NCBI GenBank assembly: GCA_014379815.1
Contig: JACMLA010000098.1
Coordinates: forward strand, 1-7,156
Source of the DNA: Bryobacteraceae bacterium
GTDB taxonomy: Bacteria; Acidobacteriota; Terriglobia; Bryobacterales; Bryobacteraceae
Direction of reading: 5' to 3'
DNA: 7,156 bases
Shown here: one piece after another, positions 1 to 4,335 of the stretch
How positions within the stretch are numbered: position 1 is the stretch's first letter
How the letters are laid out: each line of letters begins with the position of its first letter
Translations under genes and position numbers: made by a program
The notes under the pieces: generated by a model
What the model was told of the DNA's origin: nothing
Seen by the model: only the letters and a program-made list of their open reading frames with translations
Databases searched by the model: none

Positions 1-431
1 CGTCGCCAGCATCATTCGGAAAGTCTAATCGAAAGTGTAGAGGAGATCCGAATTACAATCAGCGGACAGGAATGCGGTGTTGCTGAAGAGCGCTAAAGAA
101 CCGTTCCCGATCCCGGGCTTTGCCAAGGTAGATCCATGTGCTAGCCCAAAATTGTGGACCGAGTGGCTGTTGTAGATTTCAGTTAATATGAAAGGCGTAC
201 TGGAGTCCATTGACATGACTCTTTTTCAGCCGAATCCAGGAACTCTGTTCACCGAAGCCCAAGCCCTCAAGCTTTTGATCGCAAGATCTAAGTTCCGCAC
301 CAGTCAACCCAAGTTCCGGTAGTTGTGTGAAGAAGCCGTCAAGCACAGTTTGCAGTCTGGACCGTATCTGTCTGCGGAACTCTGAGAGTGCGACACAAGT
401 GCCATTCTGCCAGCCCACCGGACCTTCGAGT
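1..431. other. No intact gene recognised
   Basis: All six frames here are broken into short stretches, and none has recognisable family motifs, a convincing ribosome binding site or a signal sequence. The longest open stretches lie on the minus strand (63 and 79 codons) and match nothing I know. I saw no tRNA-like cloverleaf, no CRISPR-type repeats and no insertion-sequence ends. Because a receptor-like remnant lies just to the right on the minus strand, this may be decayed coding sequence downstream of that start, but I cannot align it with a known protein and treat that as a guess. Confidence 0.5.
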
Positions 432-647
432 TCAAGCCTTCCGACACTCTAAAGTGCGGAACAGCCGGCATCGACGTTCCAGCATCGCGACGGTGCCCGT
501 CAACTCGTTTTTGGGTCGAACCCGTGCATCGACAGCCGCCGCTCTTGAAGAGTTTGTAACGGTGCCGCTCACGCGTCCGGTATCCAGTTGTGCGAGAGCC
601 TCAAAACAGGCCAGAAACGAAGAAGTAGCCAGGCGCGTGCGAGACAT
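432..647 (-). pseudogene. Decayed N-terminus of an Oar/TonB-receptor-like protein (carboxypeptidase-regulatory-like domain)
   Basis: Read from the ATG at 647, the minus strand gives about 71 residues. It begins with a short, poor signal-peptide-like stretch (MSRTRLATSSFLACFEALA) and continues with QLDTGRVSGTVTNSS, then VDARVRPKNELTGTVA. This order matches the start of many Oar-like TonB-dependent receptors of Acidobacteriota, where a signal peptide is followed by a beta-sandwich domain of the type GRVSGTVTDSSGA...V.V.N..TGT. The reading frame stops at 432 where the domain should continue, and no beta-barrel follows in any frame. The signal peptide's hydrophobic core is short and the usual small residues after the SS pair are replaced. 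The frame also runs open upstream into the antitoxin gene, which I take as chance. I read it as a degraded gene start. It could instead be a chance resemblance, since the stretch is short and was not searched against any database. Confidence 0.35.
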
Positions 648-724
648 CACCACAAATTGCTGTACCTGTACGGATCCACAAAACAGGCAATCCTCTCGAT
701 TACCTCGAGTGTGTATTCTTAGAC

Positions 725-730
725 GAGGGA
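725..730 (+). promoter_or_regulatory. Ribosome binding site that fixes the antitoxin start
   Basis: The purine-rich sequence GAGGGA lies eight bases before the TTG at 739. It is the only good Shine-Dalgarno match near the start of DUF433 homology, so it decides for the TTG over the far-upstream ATG at 388. Confidence 0.6.
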
Positions 731-738
731 GACGAATC

Positions 739-1008
739 TTGGCGAACCTGTATTGGTCACAATGTCCTGTACTCGAGAGCGTTCCAGACAAGGTTAGTGG
801 AGCTTGGGTTTTCCGGGGCACCCGTGTGCCTGTATCCGCCGTCTTACGAAGCTTGCCGGCGCCTCTGGACCAGGTGCTCGAGGATTACCCTTCAGTGACG
901 CGAGAGCAGATTGAGGTGGTCCTGGAATTTCTCGCCCGCTCGGCGGATCCAATCTTTACTGGAGAATCAGCCGCCAGTCTTATAATTCATGCGCATTCTC
1001 CTCGATGA
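739..1008 (+). CDS. DUF433 family antitoxin (VapB-like), TTG start
   Basis: This predicted 89-residue protein is the likely antitoxin partner of the PIN-like toxin that follows. DUF433 proteins are small DNA-binding-type proteins that usually neutralise the toxin and repress their own operon. What can be seen: the N-terminus has CPVLESVPDKVSGAWVFRGT followed by RVPVSAVL (about residues 9-36), the typical DUF433 opening strands. DYPSVTREQIEVVLEF (about residues 49-64) is the typical helix-turn-helix-like end of the domain. The length fits the family, usually around 75-90 residues. I chose TTG at 739 because homology begins at once (MANLYWSQCP) and a good ribosome binding site precedes it. The frame stays open upstream to an ATG at 388, but those 117 extra residues look non-coding and lie opposite a receptor-like remnant. 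The last 20 bases overlap the toxin start, as in a coupled operon. Residues 70-89 lie beyond the core domain and may contact the toxin (inference). Confidence 0.85.
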   Translation: MANLYWSQCPVLESVPDKVSGAWVFRGTRVPVSAVLRSLPAPLDQVLEDYPSVTREQIEVVLEFLARSADPIFTGESAASLIIHAHSPR

Positions 1009-1312
1009 GAATCTGCCACACAGACTCAGGCTGCTACTGTCCGACCATGATGCCCGGACGACTGCCTACCAGGGCTGGGCAGGTCTGACCAATGGAGCCC
1101 TGCTAAAGGCTGCGGACGATGCTGGTTTCGATGTGCTGATCACAGCGGACCAGGGAATCCAGTACCAACAGAACATAACGAGCTACAGACTGGCCATAAT
1201 TGTTCTGAGCACCAACAAGAAGGCGCTCATCATGGCCAATGTAGATTCCATCCTCTCTTCACTGGCTGCAGCAAAGAAGGGGCTTATCGTGTTGGTCGAC
1301 TTTGGCAACTAA
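989..1312 (+). CDS. DUF5615 PIN-like toxin
   Basis: This 107-residue protein belongs to the DUF5615 PIN-like family, the usual partner of DUF433 antitoxins. PIN-fold toxins are typically metal-dependent ribonucleases. That this one cleaves RNA is inferred from the fold. What can be seen: MRILLDENLPHRL at the start, with acidic D6 and E7; GLTNGALLKAADDAGFDVLI in the middle, with N35 and D48; then TADQGIQYQQN with D54. These follow the order of acidic residues expected for the active site, and the length is normal for the family. The ATG at 989 lies inside the last codons of the antitoxin in another frame, and no clear Shine-Dalgarno sequence stands at the right distance. Translation is therefore probably coupled to the antitoxin, which would keep toxin output below antitoxin output. 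The gene appears intact. A convergent gene ends 88 bases further on. Confidence 0.87.
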   Translation: MRILLDENLPHRLRLLLSDHDARTTAYQGWAGLTNGALLKAADDAGFDVLITADQGIQYQQNITSYRLAIIVLSTNKKALIMANVDSILSSLAAAKKGLIVLVDFGN

Positions 1313-1330
1313 CCCTGTGTTTAGTCACTG

Positions 1331-1354
1331 GGAACCTGGAACTCTCCAAGCTCC
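1331..1354 (-). terminator. Weak stem-loop after the phosphatase gene
   Basis: In minus-strand RNA, GGAGCUUGG (1354-1346) can pair with CCAGGUUCC (1339-1331) around a six-base loop, giving nine pairs of which two are G-U. It begins 46 bases after the stop of the minus-strand phosphatase gene. The plus-strand version has two mismatches, so it would serve the minus-strand transcript better. No run of U follows, so it is not a standard intrinsic terminator. It could be a 3' end-protecting hairpin or chance. Confidence 0.22.
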
Positions 1355-1400
1355 ACTGAGCCTTTTCGGCTGGCCGGCCAATCAATCCACTAACGCCTAT

Positions 1401-2600
1401 TCAAGGACTCGCGCGCGGAGCAGTAGAACTCGCTTGCTGATTGAATTGGGGACGGAACCGAACGGCAAGTAACGTAAGATCGTCTCCTTGCTCCAGGCCC
1501 TTCGTAAAGAGGTTGACACTCGATAGCACCTCTTCCAGCAAATGCTCAGCGGACCGATCTCGCGCGTTCTCAAGGGCGGTCTTCAGTCTGGCCTCGGTGA
1601 AGAACTCGCGAGCTGCGTTCTCGGCTTCGGTGACACCATCGGTGTAGAAGAGTAGACCGTCGCCCGGGTCCAGGTGCGCCTGACCATCCATGTATCTGGC
1701 ATCTTCCATCACCCCCAACATCAGCCCTCCTGGCTCTCTTAGGAACCTTCCTGTCTGGCGCGAAGAGGAAAGATAGGCTGGAGGCTGGCCCCCGGAGCTG
1801 AATCGGAAGTCTCCAGTTTCCAGGTCTAAAACTCCGTAGATCAGTGTCAGAAAAATTTCTCCGCCACTCTGCTTCAGCAGGACGCGATTCACGTGCTCGA
1901 GCACCTCTCCTGGCGAGCCACCCTGAAGGGCCGTCGCACGCAGAAGAGTTCGGCTGACCGCCATAAAAAGGGCAGCTGGGATTCCTTTACCGGAGACGTC
2001 GCCAATTGCGAGGCCAAGGCGGTTGGCGTCGATCAAAAAGAAGTCGTAGAAATCCCCACTAACCCGTCGGGCCGCAGCCATACTCGCTGCGATCTCGAAC
2101 TCCTCACGGCCGGTGATGACCTCCGGTAAGATCGCCTGCTGCAACCTCGTAGCAATCCTAAGCTCGTGCTCGAGCGTCAGGAGTTCTTCCTGAGCTTCTC
2201 GTCCTTGCCTAAGGATCTGCAACTCGCGTTGCGTCTTATCGATTGTTCTTTCAAGATCAGCAAAGTCAATCGGCTTCGTCAGAAAATCGTAGGCGCCGCC
2301 GTTCATGGCCGCCCTGATGTTTTCCATATCGTCGTACGCCGAGATGATCACCGTTTTGAGAATGCGGCGTAGTTCGCCAGCCTTCTTCAGCAGCGTCAAG
2401 CCATCCATAACCGGCATGTTGATGTCGGTGACTACCAGTTCGATTAGCGGATGGGAGTCAATTATCCGGAGCGCTTGTTCTCCGTCCCCGGCAAAATGAA
2501 ACTTCAATTCTCCTGCGGCAATTCGTTTTCGGAAATTATGCCGAACCAGCAGTTCGAGGTCGGCTTCGTCATCGACCACAAGGATTTCGCCGTTTATCAC
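1401..2600 (-). CDS. Response regulator with SpoIIE/RsbU-type PP2C serine phosphatase output
   Basis: This 399-residue cytoplasmic protein joins a receiver domain to a PP2C-type phosphatase. The receiver (about residues 5-120) has the acidic pair D10-D11, the phosphoacceptor D59 in VVTDINMPVMDG, S87 in the switch position, and K109 in LTKP. A charged helical linker with probable coiled coil follows (about 112-160, including LRIATRLQQAILP). The SpoIIE phosphatase domain (about 165-385) shows GDFYDFF (D183, D186), GDVSGKGIPAALFM (D201), FYTDGVTEA (D321) and QGDDLTLLAV (D373-D374), so the expected metal-binding acids are present. Relatives dephosphorylate a phosphoserine on STAS anti-sigma antagonists, controlling a sigma factor. 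No such partner is encoded here. The start is GTG at 2600, overlapping the TGA of the kinase gene as GTGA, with GGGAG (2610-2606) five bases before it. The coupled kinase is the likely phosphodonor (inference). The last 15 or so residues are a low-complexity tail. Confidence 0.93.
   Translation of the reverse strand: MINGEILVVDDEADLELLVRHNFRKRIAAGELKFHFAGDGEQALRIIDSHPLIELVVTDINMPVMDGLTLLKKAGELRRILKTVIISAYDDMENIRAAMNGGAYDFLTKPIDFADLERTIDKTQRELQILRQGREAQEELLTLEHELRIATRLQQAILPEVITGREEFEIAASMAAARRVSGDFYDFFLIDANRLGLAIGDVSGKGIPAALFMAVSRTLLRATALQGGSPGEVLEHVNRVLLKQSGGEIFLTLIYGVLDLETGDFRFSSGGQPPAYLSSSRQTGRFLREPGGLMLGVMEDARYMDGQAHLDPGDGLLFYTDGVTEAENAAREFFTEARLKTALENARDRSAEHLLEEVLSSVNLFTKGLEQGDDLTLLAVRFRPQFNQQASSTAPRASP
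2597..2600 (-). promoter_or_regulatory. GTGA stop-start overlap coupling kinase and phosphatase
   Basis: The phosphatase GTG start (2600-2598) shares bases with the kinase TGA stop (2599-2597). A GGGAG motif at 2610-2606, inside the end of the kinase gene, is well placed for re-initiation. This suggests balanced, coupled production of the two proteins. Confidence 0.75.
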
Positions 2601-4270
2601 AGGCTCTCCCGAGGAATGACCACCACGAACTCGGTATTGTTGTTGCTGCTCTCTGCCCGGATCGTTCCGCCGTGCCCCCGTACGACAATGTCATTGCTAA
2701 TGGACAACCCAAGTCCAGTCCCTGCGCCCGCAGGCTTGGTCGTGAAGAAGGGATTGAAGATCTTAGGCAACAGCTCCTCGGGAATGCCCGGCCCGTTGTC
2801 ACAGATGCGGACCTCGACATTAGGTCCAGCCGACTGGCTTCGGATACTCACCACTGGATCAAAATCCTCTCCTTCTTTCTTCCGGCGTTCGTATGCGGCG
2901 TAGCAGGCGTTATTGACAATGTTCAGAAAAACGCGGCTAAGATCCTGGGGAACGGCCGAGATGATACCGACATCCGGTTTCAGATCACTGACGATACGCA
3001 CGTTAAAGGCGCGATCCTGTGCGCGGAGGCCATGAAACGCAAGACTTACGCAATCAGTCAACAAACTGTTCAGATCCACCGGCTCTCGCTCACCCGATTT
3101 TCCACGCGAGTGCATCAACATGCCTCGCACGATACGATTGGCCCTGTTCCCATGCTCATCGATCTTGGCGACATACTGCTCCAGTTGATCGAGGAGCCCA
3201 AGGGTGGTCGCATGGCGGGGATCTGTGCCAAGTTGCTCGCGAACCTCAATTACCAGCTCGCGCGATGCCGTAGCGAAGTTCGTGACAAAGTTCAGAGGGT
3301 TCTTGATCTCATGCGCAATTCCAGCTGTCAATGCGCCAAGCGACGCGAGCTTGTCTTGAACAACCATTCGATCCTGTGTTTGGCGAAGCTGATTCAGCGC
3401 TTGCTCAAGTTCGTCAGCCCTGCGTTTCTCTTCCACGCGGAGACGAGTCTTTTCTATCGAAGCCTCGATCCTCGCGCTTAGCAGCACCGGATCAAAAGGC
3501 TTGACAAGATAGTCATCGGCCCCCATCTGAATACAACGCACAGCACTGCTGCTCTCGTCCAGAGCGGAGATGAGGATCACTGGCGTGCTGCAAAGAGCTG
3601 GATTCGCTTTGATTTGGGTTAGAACCTGAAATCCATCCAGAACCGGCAGGACTACGTCCAGCAACACCAGCGCGAAATCACCTTCGTCCAATAGCTGCAA
3701 ACACTTTTGCCCATCATCGGAGACTGTGACGTCGTAGCCTTGCTGCTCCAGATACCTCCTCAAAATGTCGCGGTTTCCAGCGCTGTCGTCTACCAGAAGC
3801 AGCCGGGGGCCGAGGGCTCTCGCTTCCGACCGCGCCGAATCTGCGCCCGGGTTCGAACGGGAATGCGAAGACTCGGAATCCTGCGCTAACGCAAGAAGCT
3901 GTTCCGCCGCAAAGCGGAGATTCGCGATGCCGGATTCCAATTGCTTTGGAGCGCCGTAAACCAGGTCGTCAACCCCAGACAATAGCTGCCTGGCCCCAGG
4001 CACAAGAGATAATTTCAGCTCACGAAGGGCAGCCGCATGAAGCAAACCGCTCTCCGTACTTAGCGCCTGTTCCGTGAACTTCACCATCTCTCTTGCATTT
4101 CCTATGAGTTTGACAAGGCTCTCGCGGGCTTTACCGGTACCTTCGGCAGCTGCTGGTCCCTCCAGCTCTTCCAGCATCATCTCGCCATTTCCAATGATGT
4201 GGTTCAGGGGAGTCCGCAGAGAGTGACGCAACTCGGAAGCTGATGCGAGAGTATGACGTTGCGTTTGCAA
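2597..4270 (-). CDS. Histidine kinase with N-terminal H-box, internal receiver and C-terminal kinase core, TTG start
   Basis: This 557-residue protein has no membrane segment or signal peptide, so it is probably cytoplasmic. In order: a first dimerisation-type helix with an H-box (ELRHSLRTPLNHIIG, H16); a helical stretch to about 130; a low-complexity linker; a receiver (about 155-272) with D161-D162, phosphoacceptor D205 in LLDVVLPVLDG, S235 and K257; a coiled coil (about 275-305); a HisKA domain with GIAHEIKNPLNF (H320); and a HATPase domain with the N-box NIVNNACYAA, G1 DNGPGIP (491-497), FNPFFTTKP and G2 GTGLGLSI (about 517-524). All residues needed for autophosphorylation and phosphotransfer appear present. 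The TTG at 4270 is chosen because an in-frame TAA lies just upstream and the first H-box begins by residue 13. The next in-frame ATGs (residues 31-32) would delete H16. Its ribosome binding site is weak. There is no obvious ligand-sensing domain, so the input may come through the receiver from another kinase (inference). It probably pairs with the coupled phosphatase regulator. Confidence 0.92.
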   Translation of the reverse strand: MQTQRHTLASASELRHSLRTPLNHIIGNGEMMLEELEGPAAAEGTGKARESLVKLIGNAREMVKFTEQALSTESGLLHAAALRELKLSLVPGARQLLSGVDDLVYGAPKQLESGIANLRFAAEQLLALAQDSESSHSRSNPGADSARSEARALGPRLLLVDDSAGNRDILRRYLEQQGYDVTVSDDGQKCLQLLDEGDFALVLLDVVLPVLDGFQVLTQIKANPALCSTPVILISALDESSSAVRCIQMGADDYLVKPFDPVLLSARIEASIEKTRLRVEEKRRADELEQALNQLRQTQDRMVVQDKLASLGALTAGIAHEIKNPLNFVTNFATASRELVIEVREQLGTDPRHATTLGLLDQLEQYVAKIDEHGNRANRIVRGMLMHSRGKSGEREPVDLNSLLTDCVSLAFHGLRAQDRAFNVRIVSDLKPDVGIISAVPQDLSRVFLNIVNNACYAAYERRKKEGEDFDPVVSIRSQSAGPNVEVRICDNGPGIPEELLPKIFNPFFTTKPAGAGTGLGLSISNDIVVRGHGGTIRAESSNNNTEFVVVIPRESL

Positions 4271-4289
4271 ACCGCTTTCAGGTTAGCCT

Positions 4290-4318
4290 ATTTCCGGGGT
4301 GGCAAGGAGTCCGGAAAT
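4290..4318 (-). promoter_or_regulatory. Inverted repeat in the leader of the kinase gene
   Basis: ATTTCCGG (4290-4297) and CCGGAAAT (4311-4318) form a perfect eight-base inverted repeat around 13 bases. It sits in the 65-base gap between the glucan synthase stop and the kinase start. On the minus-strand transcript the loop contains CUCCUU. No U-run follows, so it is not a standard terminator. It could be an operator, an RNA processing or attenuation hairpin, or chance. Confidence 0.35.
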
Positions 4319-4335
4319 CAGATCCATTCACAATC

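Noticed and set aside
379..389. Short palindrome ACTCTGAGAGT
   Set aside because: It is only five bases per arm with no flanking repeat or gene end, so it is within chance expectation.
657..719. Possible -35/-10 promoter for the toxin-antitoxin pair (TTGCTG at 657, TATTCT at 714)
   Set aside because: The two hexamers are about 51 bases apart, and neither has a partner at the usual 16-18 base spacing. No promoter can be supported from the sequence alone.
388..738. Upstream extension of the antitoxin frame to an ATG at 388
   Set aside because: The extra 117 residues are rich in Arg, Ser and Cys, show no domain, lie opposite a receptor-like remnant, and make the protein far longer than the DUF433 family. 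The TTG at 739 has a better ribosome binding site.
2672..3481. 269-codon open frame on the plus strand opposite the kinase
   Set aside because: The minus strand here encodes clear kinase motifs (H-box, N-box, G1). The opposite frame shows no family motifs and is explained as a shadow of that gene's codon use.
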